Made by a program: the position numbers and the translations under genes. This document shows positions 52,227 through 60,673 of a DNA stretch of 64,000 nucleotides, piece by piece (positions within the stretch are counted from its first letter, which is position 1; each line of letters starts with the position of its first letter). The DNA is from Chryseobacterium arthrosphaerae (GTDB lineage: Bacteria; Bacteroidota; Bacteroidia; Flavobacteriales; Weeksellaceae), in the NCBI RefSeq assembly GCF_001684965.1, contig NZ_MAYG01000001.1, forward strand, positions 1,240,001 to 1,304,000. The letters run 5' to 3'. The notes below the pieces were generated by a model. It did no database searches and had not been told where the DNA came from. It saw nothing but the letters and a program-made list of their open reading frames with translations.

Positions 52227-52537
52227 CCCAATTCATTTCCCCATGAGTGAAGTTCAGAGAGAATAGGCCCCAGTTTTTGTCCTTTTTCCGTTAACCTGTA
52301 ATATACTTCCGGAGGAAAATTATAAACTTCAATCCGGTCAATAATAAGATCATCTTCCAGCTGCTTCAGCTGCTCTGCCAGTACTTTCTTAGAAACACGC
52401 GGCATATTCCGCCAAAGCTCTACAAAACGCACCTGTTCCACTTCAAAAAGATTATGAAGGATCAAAGGTTTCCATTTACCAGAAAGGATATTCAGGCTTC
52501 GTCTTAATCCGCAGTTCTTAAATTCTTCAAAATTCAT
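52223..52537 (-). CDS. HxlR-family transcriptional regulator
   Basis: A 104-residue winged-helix regulator of the HxlR family (CGLRRSLNILSGKWKPLILHNLF; MPRVSKKVLAEQLKQLEDDLII). One cysteine near residue 9 is at the classical HxlR sensor position. It is divergent from the UlaG-like MBL hydrolase. The shared region contains GGTTA (52558-52562) and TAACC (52572-52576), a possible operator next to the promoter at 52582-52611. Downstream on the same strand is a decayed small gene. Confidence 0.88.
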   Translation of the reverse strand: MNFEEFKNCGLRRSLNILSGKWKPLILHNLFEVEQVRFVELWRNMPRVSKKVLAEQLKQLEDDLIIDRIEVYNFPPEVYYRLTEKGQKLGPILSELHSWGNELG

Positions 52538-52581
52538 CAGTCAAATGAATATTTATTGGTTAACATTTTGGTAACCTTCGA

Positions 52582-52611
52582 TTGTTTTACTTTTACCAGA
52601 TAATATCTTTG
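52582..52611 (+). promoter_or_regulatory. Full promoter TTG-N19-TATCTTTG
   Basis: Consensus -33 and -7 elements with a 19-base spacer, leading to the MBL gene at 52632. A GGTTA/TAACC dyad lies directly upstream and would suit the divergent HxlR protein. Confidence 0.6.
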
Positions 52612-52631
52612 TTCAACAAAAATACTCAAAA

Positions 52632-53399
52632 ATGAAATTACAATTATGGCGTAATGCCACATTGGTGCTGAATATTGATGAACTTTCCATTCTTGTGGAT
52701 CCAATGCTTGGAGAAAAAGGGTCTGTGGGAAAAATACCTATGACAGAAAGTGAATTACTGAACCCCCTTGTAGATCTGCCTTTCAGCAGGGAAGAATTGC
52801 ATCAAAAATTAAAAGGGATTGATGCTGTTGCTGTAACCCACCTTCATCCTGACCATTGGGATGCTGATGCTGTTGAACTTTTAGACAAAAATATTCCAGT
52901 CATCTGTTCCGATGTTATTGCAGATCACTTGGCGGGACAGGGGTTTACAAATATAGTGACCGTAAATGACCGGCTGCAATGGAACAACATTGAAATATCA
53001 ACTACCAAAGGCCGCCACGGAACCGGAGAAATCGGAGAGAAAATGGGAATCGTCAACGGATTCGTTTTTAAAAAAGAAAATAAATCCGTTTATATTGCAG
53101 GAGACACTATCTGGTATGATGAAATTGCCCTTGAAATAGATAAGCATCAGCCACAGCACATCATTGTAGCCGGAGGGGCTGCTACTTTTGATGTAGGAGA
53201 TCCTATTATTATGACGGGTAATGATATTATAAAAGTCTGTAAATATGCTCCGGAATCCACTGTTTGGGTAACCCATTTGGAAGCAGTAAGCCACTGCAGA
53301 GAAGACCGGGAGTATACCAGAAAAAAGATCAGTGAAAATGGACTTGAGAACAGATGCTTCATCCTGGAAGACGGAGAAGAAGTGGAACTTCATTTGTAA
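52632..53399 (+). CDS. UlaG-like MBL-fold hydrolase
   Basis: A 255-residue cytoplasmic metallo-beta-lactamase-fold protein with HLHPDHWD as its metal motif, followed by GDTIWYD and a WVTHLEA histidine site. The opening LWRNATLVLNIDELSILVDPML is typical of UlaG-like (L-ascorbate-6-phosphate lactonase-related) hydrolases. The substrate is unknown. Divergent HxlR regulator upstream suggests induction by a reactive small molecule. A strong terminator follows. Confidence 0.85.
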   Translation: MKLQLWRNATLVLNIDELSILVDPMLGEKGSVGKIPMTESELLNPLVDLPFSREELHQKLKGIDAVAVTHLHPDHWDADAVELLDKNIPVICSDVIADHLAGQGFTNIVTVNDRLQWNNIEISTTKGRHGTGEIGEKMGIVNGFVFKKENKSVYIAGDTIWYDEIALEIDKHQPQHIIVAGGAATFDVGDPIIMTGNDIIKVCKYAPESTVWVTHLEAVSHCREDREYTRKKISENGLENRCFILEDGEEVELHL

Positions 53400-53451
53400 T
53401 CTCTGAATACAGAAAACCATTCGAAAAGAATAAATATACCTCCAAAACGAA

Positions 53452-53480
53452 AAAAGGATAGAAGTAAATTCTATCCTTTT
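53452..53480. terminator. Bidirectional hairpin terminator
   Basis: Perfect 12-base arms AAAAGGATAGAA / TTCTATCCTTTT with loop GTAAA, between convergent genes. Confidence 0.85.
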
Positions 53481-53497
53481 CATGTGCAGAATGGCGG

Positions 53498-54703
53498 CTA
53501 ATCTTCTACATACTTATTTCTCGCAGCCTTCATTCCGAAATACAGCATCAGCAGTACTGCAAAACTTAATAAATAGAATGAGCTGTTCCAGGACACATCC
53601 CAGTCATGCAGCTTCCCAAACAGCGGAGGTCCGAATGCTGCAATCAGATACCCTACAGACTGCGCCATTCCGGAAATTTTTACCGCATTGATGCTGCTTT
53701 TGGTCCGGGCAGAAAAGAACAGGATAGATAAGCTGAAAGACAAACCGTTAGAAATTCCTATAACCACTGCATTCACATAGATCCACTGGGATTTCAGGAA
53801 TACAAACATCATCGTGCTTGCAAACATCAAAGCACAGATAAAAAGAATCATAATGCGCTGGTCTTTCATTTTACTGGCGATGATCGGGCAGCAAAACGTA
53901 ATAGGGATCATCGTAATCTGGATCACAAAAAGCACCCATCCTGAACTTTCCCCCTGCATATGATAATCAGCAAGAAATGAAGGCAGCCAGGCCACCATAC
54001 AGTAATAAAATAACGACTGCAAGCCCATGAAAGCACTGATATTCCAGGCCTGAGAAGATTTGAACATATTAAAATCCGAAGTGCTTAATGCAGTTTTAGG
54101 CTGTTCCGGATTCTTTTTATTGAATATAAGTTCGAGGATCAAAACCAGTAGTCCCAAAGCTGCAATCACCAGCCAGATTCCCAGGGAGCCACGCCATCCC
54201 AATCCTGTCCATTCACCAATTTTTACACTGAAACCGGAAGCCAGTGCTGCGGTAAGATTCATCGATACAGCAAAAATACCGGTCATCAGGCCTATCTGTT
54301 TGGGAAAATTATTTTTAACATATCCCGGAGTCACCACATTTCCGATGCATATACCCAAACCAATAAACAGGGAGCCCAGGAATAATAGCCAAAGAGATCC
54401 TGTAATACGAAGGAATAATCCGAAACTTAAAATAATAACGGAATACATCAGAAGTTTACTGATCCCCAGCGTATTCGAAAATCTGCTTACCAGGACAGAA
54501 CAGGCTGCAAACATAAAAAGAGGAATAGACGTAAGCAGGCTGACCTGAAAATTATCCAGTCCCAAGGCATCCCTTACTTCTCCCAACACCGGAGATACGG
54601 CAACAATAGGGGAGCGAAGGTTGCTGGAGATCAGAATCACCACCAGGATATTAATGACCAGTAAAGCATACGATGCGTTTCTTTTTACTTCATTCTTCAT
54701 CAT
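53498..54703 (-). CDS. MFS transporter, CynX/NimT family
   Basis: A 401-residue major facilitator of the CynX/NimT group with about 12 helices. The opening ISSNLRSPIVAVSPVLGEVRDALGL and the GIGICIGNVVTPGYVKNNFP stretch are characteristic. In E. coli, NimT exports 2-nitroimidazole and is controlled by the divergent AraC-type NimR; here too an AraC regulator is divergently encoded. The substrate in this organism is unknown. Two ATG codons in a row begin the gene. Confidence 0.87.
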   Translation of the reverse strand: MMKNEVKRNASYALLVINILVVILISSNLRSPIVAVSPVLGEVRDALGLDNFQVSLLTSIPLFMFAACSVLVSRFSNTLGISKLLMYSVIILSFGLFLRITGSLWLLFLGSLFIGLGICIGNVVTPGYVKNNFPKQIGLMTGIFAVSMNLTAALASGFSVKIGEWTGLGWRGSLGIWLVIAALGLLVLILELIFNKKNPEQPKTALSTSDFNMFKSSQAWNISAFMGLQSLFYYCMVAWLPSFLADYHMQGESSGWVLFVIQITMIPITFCCPIIASKMKDQRIMILFICALMFASTMMFVFLKSQWIYVNAVVIGISNGLSFSLSILFFSARTKSSINAVKISGMAQSVGYLIAAFGPPLFGKLHDWDVSWNSSFYLLSFAVLLMLYFGMKAARNKYVED

Positions 54704-54719
54704 AATAAAATCTTTTGTG

Positions 54720-54751
54720 CAAAATTAGCACAGTAATTTTGTTTAATTTTG
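54720..54751. promoter_or_regulatory. Divergent promoter region of the MFS/AraC pair
   Basis: A minus-strand TAATTTTG (54720-54727) serves the MFS gene. Two plus-strand TAATTTTG boxes (54734-54741 and 54744-54751) serve the AraC gene. A GTGC-n7-GCAC dyad at 54717-54731 overlaps them and may be the regulator's site. Confidence 0.55.
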
Positions 54752-54774
54752 CCAAAGTTTTAACCTGAAACGAC

Positions 54775-55560
54775 ATGAACGCCAACAACAGTATTGAAGT
54801 AGATGAACTGAAGAAACCCTATTTTGTATGGTTTGAAGAAAACTGGATGCATGATGACATACTCCATAAGCACAAAAAAGGACAATTGGTGTATGTAGAA
54901 AGCGGTTTCCAGTATATCACCATTGAAGAACGGATCTATCTTCTGCCACAAAACCATGCCGTCTGGATTCCGCCTGGTGCTATTCATAAGACCAATTCAC
55001 ATTCCGAAAAGATCAAGCTGATGATTATGTTTGCCGACATGGCTGGAAAAGGGGATTTTTATCAGGAAGTAAATGTGTTTTCAGTGCCTCCGGTACTGAA
55101 AGAAATGATCAGATATGCCGAAAAGTGGTCAAAATATCTCGCTGAAGATCATGATGAGATGATATTTCTGCAGGCTCTTTTTAATGAACTTCCCCATTTT
55201 GTGGAACACGCTCTGAGACTTCATATCTGCCTTCCTGGAGACAAACGCTTAACCGGGGTAATTGAATATCTTCATCATCACTACCATGAGGACATTAAAA
55301 TAGAAGAACTGAGTGATATAGCCTTATTGTCTTTACGTTCACTGGAACGGATCTTCAAGAAAGAAACGGGGCTTACTTTAGTTAAATACCAGCAAATGCT
55401 CCGTATGATCAAAAGCCTGGAATTGCTGAGCTCGGGAAATTATACAATTTCAGAAACCGCATATGAAGTGGGGTATAAGAGCGTACAGGCATACACCCGG
55501 AGCTTTCAGTCGGTAATGCAGTTCAGACCTACTGATTTTATTAAAAATATCCGGCAATAA
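54775..55560 (+). CDS. AraC-family regulator, NimR-like
   Basis: A 261-residue regulator with an N-terminal cupin domain (about 15-110, with HKHKKGQLVYVESG and WIPPGAIHKT) and a C-terminal AraC HTH (about 160-258, ISETAYEVGYKSVQAYTRSFQSVM). The layout is that of NimR/YeaM-type repressors of a divergent CynX/NimT transporter. Its effector is unknown. A 618-base gap with a small-RNA signature follows. Confidence 0.9.
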   Translation: MNANNSIEVDELKKPYFVWFEENWMHDDILHKHKKGQLVYVESGFQYITIEERIYLLPQNHAVWIPPGAIHKTNSHSEKIKLMIMFADMAGKGDFYQEVNVFSVPPVLKEMIRYAEKWSKYLAEDHDEMIFLQALFNELPHFVEHALRLHICLPGDKRLTGVIEYLHHHYHEDIKIEELSDIALLSLRSLERIFKKETGLTLVKYQQMLRMIKSLELLSSGNYTISETAYEVGYKSVQAYTRSFQSVMQFRPTDFIKNIRQ

Positions 55561-55725
55561 CAAATCTAAAGCAGATGATAATAAACACCTAAAAGTGATT
55601 TAATAAAATTATAAAAACTTTAAATCCCTTTTATAAAAGAGGTTTGGCTTGCATTTTAATATCAATAATTCACACTTTGTTAATTTTCAAATAAATGGTA
55701 AATTTTCAATTAAACTATCAATAAA

Positions 55726-55790
55726 AATAAAAAGGTCCCCAAGAATGGAGACCTTAAAAAAACACAAATGATGAAAAAAAATTATTTCGA
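55726..55790 (-). ncRNA. Predicted ~65-nt small RNA with terminator hairpin
   Basis: On the minus strand a full promoter (55796-55824) is followed about 35 bases later by a 9-pair hairpin (AAGGTCTCC, loop ATTCTT, GGGGACCTT; one U-G pair; 55733-55756) and an uninterrupted T-rich tail. On the plus strand the hairpin is followed by A, so it terminates only the minus transcript. No open frame lies in the 65 bases. A dedicated short transcript is the simplest reading; function unknown. Confidence 0.55.
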
Positions 55791-55795
55791 TTCAC

Positions 55796-55824
55796 AAATA
55801 TAAGTAAAAATTATATTATGCAAC
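55796..55824 (-). promoter_or_regulatory. Small-RNA promoter TTG-N18-TATATTTG (minus strand)
   Basis: TTG at 55824-55822, 18-base spacer, then exact consensus TATATTTG at 55803-55796, reading toward the hairpin at 55733-55756. Confidence 0.6.
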
Positions 55825-56178
55825 GCATTATATGAGCATTTTTTTAAAATATTATTTATTTTAAGTAAAAATAATAATCGTTTAATTCCTTTAGATTTTC
55901 TTCAATATTCCGGAATTCGGCCTTAGACTTATATACAGCCCCTTTTTACCGGATTTTACCATTCAGAAAAATTCTTTTAAAAAAAATATTCTGAAGTAAA
56001 AAAAAATCATTTTTAGAAAAAATATTTCAACTTAAATTGATTTAGTTTCGAAAGGTAGGTTCTTTTGGGTGTCATCAGGATAAAAAATCAAACATGTATG
56101 ATTCCGGATTTTCCCTTGTGACTATACTCATAAAAAAGATGCAGTAATTTTCATTTATTTGTTTTTAAAATTCATCAC

Positions 56179-56787
56179 ATGAAGCCAAAGTCAATAAAAG
56201 GAGTGCCTCAGCAAAGATCCGGCGGTTTTCATGATACTGAAAGTTATAAACAATTTGATGAGGCACATCTTCCGTTAAAATTTGAAATCCTGAAGAAAAG
56301 ATTCTGTCTTGTCAACCGATGGAAATCCTATTGTGGAGAAGCTTTTGCAGCATTTAAGCTCTATGACTCCAACGGTTCTCCGGTAGAACGTGAACCGCAG
56401 AAGGGTGACTTTATACGGATCAATATTCCCGGGCCGGGTGAAACAGAAGCTAAGGGATATGACTGGGTGGAAATTACGGATATCTGCTTTTTTCAGGATG
56501 CCTATTCTGAAAGTGTCAGCATGACCTGCAGGCCTTCTAAGGATCCCCAGCATGGAAAAAAAGGCCATATTGCTCACTTTTACAGTTCCCGTGCTACGTC
56601 CACTTTTATAATTTCAAGGAATGCAACCCATCTGAAAGCAGCTGTACATGGGCGAAACGAAACTCCTAATTTCAATGCCGGCTGGTTTGATGTTATCAGG
56701 AATATCATGGTAGCTGCGGGAGGAATCATGGGAATTGCCAAAATTCAATGGAAACAGCTTACAGATGGATTTCTGGATTTTGAGTAG
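56179..56787 (+). CDS. Unknown soluble protein
   Basis: A 202-residue protein I do not recognise. It begins with a basic unstructured segment (KPKSIKGVPQQRSGGFHD), then a beta-rich central region with GDFIRINIPGPGETEAKGYDWVEITD. That central stretch could be an OB-like or SH3-like fold. The C-terminal part (about 165-200) includes a short hydrophobic segment MVAAGGIMGIAKI that might be a membrane anchor or amphipathic helix. It stands alone between the small-RNA gap and the antiporter locus. Confidence 0.65.
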   Translation: MKPKSIKGVPQQRSGGFHDTESYKQFDEAHLPLKFEILKKRFCLVNRWKSYCGEAFAAFKLYDSNGSPVEREPQKGDFIRINIPGPGETEAKGYDWVEITDICFFQDAYSESVSMTCRPSKDPQHGKKGHIAHFYSSRATSTFIISRNATHLKAAVHGRNETPNFNAGWFDVIRNIMVAAGGIMGIAKIQWKQLTDGFLDFE

Positions 56788-56926
56788 CACTAAAGCGGTT
56801 GAGAAATAAGGTTATAAAGGCCGGAAGAGGGAAGTTCAATAATATAAAGCGATGTTTGTCTTTAGAACTTTAATTTCTTCACTCTTCCAGCTCAAGCTTA
56901 CTGTCCTGTAAAATCTTCTTTCCTTT

Positions 56927-56940
56927 TTGATCTAAGTCAA
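56927..56940. promoter_or_regulatory. FNR/Crp-type box TTGATCTAAGTCAA (copy 1)
   Basis: Matches the FNR pattern TTGAT-n4-(A/G)TCAA. A -7-like TATTTTCG begins 22 bases further on at 56963. With a start near 56977 the box centre falls at about -43, the class II activator position. An identical box with identical spacing lies at 58607-58620. Confidence 0.7.
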
Positions 56941-56962
56941 AGTTCCGGATAAACCTGCTTTT

Positions 56963-56970
56963 TATTTTCG
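56963..56970 (+). promoter_or_regulatory. -7-like box TATTTTCG
   Basis: Two elements of the consensus are kept (TA, TT) but the final TTTG reads TTCG; a weakened promoter fits activator dependence. 18 bases before the antiporter ATG. Confidence 0.4.
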
Positions 56971-56988
56971 CAGCTTTAATGTAAAGCT

Positions 56989-58593
56989 ATGGTAGAACTT
57001 GAAAAAATCATCTGGATATCTATTATTCTGATCATCATTATCTCTGTAAAAGATAAAATAAAACTGGCCCTTCCTCTCTTACTCGTGATCGCAGGACTTA
57101 TTCTGAGTCTTACCCAACTGGTACCTTCTGTTGACATGAGCCCTGAAATGATTTTTTATGTGGTACTGCCTCCCATATTATTCGATGCAGCCTGGAACAC
57201 TTCCATTCCGGATTTCAAAAAGGAGATCCGGAAAATTTCAGTTCTGGCCATAGGACTTGTTTTTCTCACTACAACCATTATTGCCTGCATTGTACATGCC
57301 ATTATTCCCGGATTCAGCTGGCCTGTTGCATTTGTTATGGGAGCTGTTATTGCTCCTCCCGATGCTGTAGCAGCAACAAGCATTACAAAAACTCTTCCGC
57401 TTCCCCGGAAGCTGACAACGATCCTGGAAGGGGAGAGCCTGCTGAACGATGCTTCCGCTCTGATTGCCTATAAATGTGCTGTAGTAGCCATTACCAGCGG
57501 GGTGTTTTCCTTTTGGGAGGCAGGATTTCAATTTATCAGCAGCAGCCTTGGGGGAATCATCATTGGCCTTGTTATGGGTTTTGCATTTTTAAAACTGCAC
57601 AGGTACTTCAACGGCAGCAGCAGTACTGAGACTTTCGCCGTTACTCTGCTTCCTTTCGCTGCTTATAGTCTGGCAGAGCACCTGGATTGTTCCGGAGTAC
57701 TGGCAGTTGTTATTCTGGGTATGGTTCTTTCATGGAATTCCATTTCATTATTCAGAACCGAGAGCAGAATGCAGATGAGCCATTTCTGGGACGTAGCTGT
57801 TTTTGTTCTGAATGGTCTTGTGTTTCTTATTCTTGGAATGCAGCTGCCCGGCATTATTTCAAACATACCGGAAACCGATTTGCCTGTGCTTATTTGCTAT
57901 GGACTTTTGTTATTCGTTATCCTGGTAGCTGTACGGCTTTGCGTTCTTGCTTTATTTCCTCTGTTTTCCAATAAAACAGCAGAGAAAAAACAAACATTTC
58001 TGACTTCTTCAAAAAAGGAATATATCATTCTGTCATGGTCCGGAATGAGAGGAGTCGTTTCACTGGCTGCCGCACTTGCTTTACCGTTCCGGGATGATCA
58101 GGGAATTGTTATAGCTCAGAGGGACACGGTTTTATTCATATCATTTGTCGTAATTATTTTCACTTTACTTATCCAGGGATTAACGCTGCCAAGACTTATC
58201 AGCATGATAAAACCTTCGGTATCAGATAAGGCAGAAGAAAAAGAACTGAATCTGCTTCTCTTTAAAAAATCACTGTCTTTCCTGAATGATTATGAAACCG
58301 ATAATGAAAGAGACGAAATTGCCCTGAAAACAATGGTTAAAAAACTTGAAAAAGAAGAAATCCGGTTAAAAAACAATGACAATAATCTCCAATTCTCAGA
58401 TCATACAGCATGGAAGAAGGCTTATTTTGAACTGGAACTGGGCCTTGCGAACTGCCAAAGACAGGTCCTGATAGAATCTTACCATCAGGGAGCATTTTCT
58501 CTTGAAAACATCCGGAAAAAAGAAACAGAGCTGGACTTCTGGACGACGACGATTCAGCATGAAATAGAATCTTCCGGCCGGTATTCTGAATAG
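56989..58593 (+). CDS. Na+/H+ antiporter, CPA1/NhaP type
   Basis: A 534-residue cation/proton antiporter with about 12 helices over residues 1-405 and a hydrophilic C-terminal tail (about 410-534). The EGESLLNDASALI stretch holds the essential ND pair of CPA1 antiporters, and SGMRGVVSLAAALALP is the conserved late motif. It exchanges Na+ or K+ for protons at the inner membrane for pH and salt homeostasis. The FNR/Crp-type box at 56927-56940 suggests regulation together with the MFS gene at 58679. Confidence 0.92.
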   Translation: MVELEKIIWISIILIIIISVKDKIKLALPLLLVIAGLILSLTQLVPSVDMSPEMIFYVVLPPILFDAAWNTSIPDFKKEIRKISVLAIGLVFLTTTIIACIVHAIIPGFSWPVAFVMGAVIAPPDAVAATSITKTLPLPRKLTTILEGESLLNDASALIAYKCAVVAITSGVFSFWEAGFQFISSSLGGIIIGLVMGFAFLKLHRYFNGSSSTETFAVTLLPFAAYSLAEHLDCSGVLAVVILGMVLSWNSISLFRTESRMQMSHFWDVAVFVLNGLVFLILGMQLPGIISNIPETDLPVLICYGLLLFVILVAVRLCVLALFPLFSNKTAEKKQTFLTSSKKEYIILSWSGMRGVVSLAAALALPFRDDQGIVIAQRDTVLFISFVVIIFTLLIQGLTLPRLISMIKPSVSDKAEEKELNLLLFKKSLSFLNDYETDNERDEIALKTMVKKLEKEEIRLKNNDNNLQFSDHTAWKKAYFELELGLANCQRQVLIESYHQGAFSLENIRKKETELDFWTTTIQHEIESSGRYSE

Positions 58594-58606
58594 TCATATT
58601 CCTTTT

Positions 58607-58620
58607 TTGATCTAAGTCAA
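58607..58620. promoter_or_regulatory. FNR/Crp-type box TTGATCTAAGTCAA (copy 2)
   Basis: Identical to copy 1 at 56927-56940, and the flanking bases match too (TTT before, AGTT after). A -7-like GACATTTG follows after 22 bases at 58643-58650, the same spacing as copy 1. It lies 59 bases before the MFS ATG. Confidence 0.7.
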
Positions 58621-58642
58621 AGTTTGGCATTGTCTGTACAAA

Positions 58643-58650
58643 GACATTTG
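58643..58650 (+). promoter_or_regulatory. -7-like box GACATTTG
   Basis: One base off the -7 consensus (T to G at the first position). 22 bases after the FNR-type box, as at copy 1. Confidence 0.45.
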
Positions 58651-58678
58651 CAACCGGATATTATTTAAAACAAAATTT

Positions 58679-59854
58679 ATGAATCTAACATTAGAAAAAG
58701 GGCAGACCCTTAATTTTTATAAGGCAACGACTCCTATCATCATTGCAGTATTCGGGGTATATCTTACCATAGGAATTGCGTTGGGAGTATTGCCGGAATT
58801 TGTTCAGAAGCACTTAGGATTTGGCAGTCTTATCGTAGGTCTTGTCATTGGGCTTCAATCTCTGTCAACCCTTATGACCAGAGCCTATTCCGGAAGGATA
58901 ACAGATACCAGGGGAGCCAGGAAGAGTAAGATGGCCGGGGTTGTATTAGCTGTTATTGCAGGAGTTGCTTATGTTTTGGCCGTATTATTTCAGGCAGATC
59001 ATTTTTGGGCAGTTGCTTTTTTACTGCTGGCAAGGATCATTCATGGGATTGGCGAAAGTTTTCTTGTTACAGGAGCACTTACCTGGGGAATCGGCCTCGC
59101 AGGACCTTCGAAATCAGGTAAAGTAATGACTTGGAACGGAATTGCTATGTATGCGGGAATTGCCGTCGGAGCGCCGCTGAGTATCTGGCTGAGTAAAGAA
59201 TATGGAGTACTCCCGGCATTTGTCCTTATTATATTACTTCCTCTGGTTAGCTGGTTTTCTACGGCAAAGCTACCATCAATTCCGGTAGATAAAGATCATA
59301 TCAGGACTCCTTTTTATAAAGTGATCGGCGCTATTTCGGGACAGGGGCTCAGCCTTGCATTCTCTTCTATGGCATTCGGATGTATTGCTTCTTTTATTGC
59401 TCTGTTTTTTACAGAAAAAAACTGGGGAGATGCTTCACCCGCATTTATGGTTTTCGGGATTTGTTATGTGGTAACCCGGGTTCTGTTTGCTTCTTTTCCT
59501 GATCGGTACGGAGGTTTTAAAATTGCCTTTATCTCTCTGATCATCGAAGCAGCTGGACAGATCCTGATCTGGACTTCAGTTTCTGAAATGGCAGCTATTA
59601 TCGGGTGCGGACTGACTGGAATAGGATTTTCACTGGTTTTCCCGGCCTTAGGAGTCCTGGCCATACAAAAAGTGAAGCCGCAGATGAGGGGAACTGCTTT
59701 GGGTGCCTATGTAGCCTTTGTAGATCTTTCATTAGGTCTTGCCGGTCCTATAGCGGGGCTCATCGCCGGATGGCTTGATTATCAGTCGGTATATCTGTTC
59801 GGTGGGATCAGCTGTGCACTTTCTCTTCTTATCTTACTGTTTAATAAAAAATAA
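58679..59854 (+). CDS. MFS transporter, YhhS/YfcJ-like
   Basis: A 391-residue MFS protein with about 12 helices that resembles the YhhS/YfcJ (UPF0226) subgroup (IGIALGVLPEFVQKHLGFGSL, TRAYSGRITDTRGARKS, GIGESFLVTGALTWGIGL). The substrate is unknown. It is followed 10 bases later by a siderophore-interacting protein gene, so siderophore or chelator transport is a reasonable guess. An FNR/Crp-type box shared with the upstream antiporter controls it. Confidence 0.87.
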   Translation: MNLTLEKGQTLNFYKATTPIIIAVFGVYLTIGIALGVLPEFVQKHLGFGSLIVGLVIGLQSLSTLMTRAYSGRITDTRGARKSKMAGVVLAVIAGVAYVLAVLFQADHFWAVAFLLLARIIHGIGESFLVTGALTWGIGLAGPSKSGKVMTWNGIAMYAGIAVGAPLSIWLSKEYGVLPAFVLIILLPLVSWFSTAKLPSIPVDKDHIRTPFYKVIGAISGQGLSLAFSSMAFGCIASFIALFFTEKNWGDASPAFMVFGICYVVTRVLFASFPDRYGGFKIAFISLIIEAAGQILIWTSVSEMAAIIGCGLTGIGFSLVFPALGVLAIQKVKPQMRGTALGAYVAFVDLSLGLAGPIAGLIAGWLDYQSVYLFGGISCALSLLILLFNKK

Positions 59855-59864
59855 AATACATTGT

Positions 59865-60605
59865 ATGACAACTCAGAAAATACGTTCTGTTTTCAGAATG
59901 AAAGACAAAAAATTTCTTACGCCTCATCTTATCCGTACGGTATTTGGCATTGATGATCACCAGGCTGAGCTATTAGCTTATGTACGGTCCGGTTCCAATA
60001 ATAAAATATTTATTCCTCACAGTGCTGAAGAACATGATGTATCGGTAAGAACTTACACAAACCGGAAGATCGACCTGGAAGCCAGGGAATTAACGGTGGA
60101 TTTCGTATCTCATGGAGATAATGGTCCTGCTTCTGCATGGGCATTACAGGCTGTTCCCGGAGATACACTGGAAATAGGAATGAAGCAGAGTGCAAGGCCT
60201 CTGGTACCGGAAGCCGACTTCTGTCTTCTCGTAGGAGATGCTACAGCACTACCGGTAATATGTGCCATTGCAGAGCAGCTGCCATCGTACGTAACAGCAA
60301 AAATAATACTGGAAGTGCATGGAAAAGAAGATGAACTTATTGTATGTTCCGCTGCTGATATTTCTGTAGAATGGCTTCATAATCCCCAGCCCGAAAAAGG
60401 GAGCACCCTGGCAGAACAGGCCCGGAAAACAGAATTTCCTCAGGGAATACTGAAGGAATATGTATACATTGCTGCCGAATATACTACGGTACATGAGCTT
60501 CGTCACTATTTCAGAACAACTCTGCAATGGGATCCGCATGGGATCTATGCATGTTCGTACTGGAGAGCAGGCCAGTCGGAAGATGAACATTCTGAAAAGG
60601 GGTAA
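59865..60605 (+). CDS. Siderophore-interacting FAD protein (SIP type)
   Basis: About 246 residues from ATG 59865. FAD-binding SIP domain: RTYTNR (62-67) is the flavin motif, and HGDNGPASAWA (83-93) the SIP/ViuB signature. The C-terminal NAD(P)H-binding-like part ends in YACSYWRAGQSEDEH. SIP enzymes reduce ferric siderophores in the cytoplasm to release iron. The longer open frame from 59775 overlaps the MFS gene; ATG 59865 starts the conserved domain. It is co-transcribed with the MFS gene. Confidence 0.88.
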   Translation: MTTQKIRSVFRMKDKKFLTPHLIRTVFGIDDHQAELLAYVRSGSNNKIFIPHSAEEHDVSVRTYTNRKIDLEARELTVDFVSHGDNGPASAWALQAVPGDTLEIGMKQSARPLVPEADFCLLVGDATALPVICAIAEQLPSYVTAKIILEVHGKEDELIVCSAADISVEWLHNPQPEKGSTLAEQARKTEFPQGILKEYVYIAAEYTTVHELRHYFRTTLQWDPHGIYACSYWRAGQSEDEHSEKG

Positions 60606-60643
60606 TCCATAGAAAAATAAGGGCAGATAACAGCATTTATCGC

Positions 60644-60651
60644 TACATTTG
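60644..60651 (+). promoter_or_regulatory. -7 promoter box TACATTTG
   Basis: Exact consensus match 22 bases before the Crp/Fnr gene. No -33 TTG at the usual spacing. Confidence 0.45.
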
Positions 60652-60673
60652 CCAACGACTGATCTTATACCCA

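Larger units (their letters stand above)
55561..56178. other. 618-base AT-rich gap with small-RNA signature
   Basis: No protein gene seen. Apart from the minus-strand small RNA and its promoter (55726-55824), the stretch is very AT-rich with no further clear element. A plus-strand ATGATG at 55769 opens an 11-codon frame (MMKKNYFDSQI) that is probably chance. Confidence 0.5.

Noticed and set aside
55769..55804. 11-codon plus-strand frame MMKKNYFDSQI
   Set aside because: It is antisense to the predicted small RNA promoter and has no supporting promoter; probably chance.
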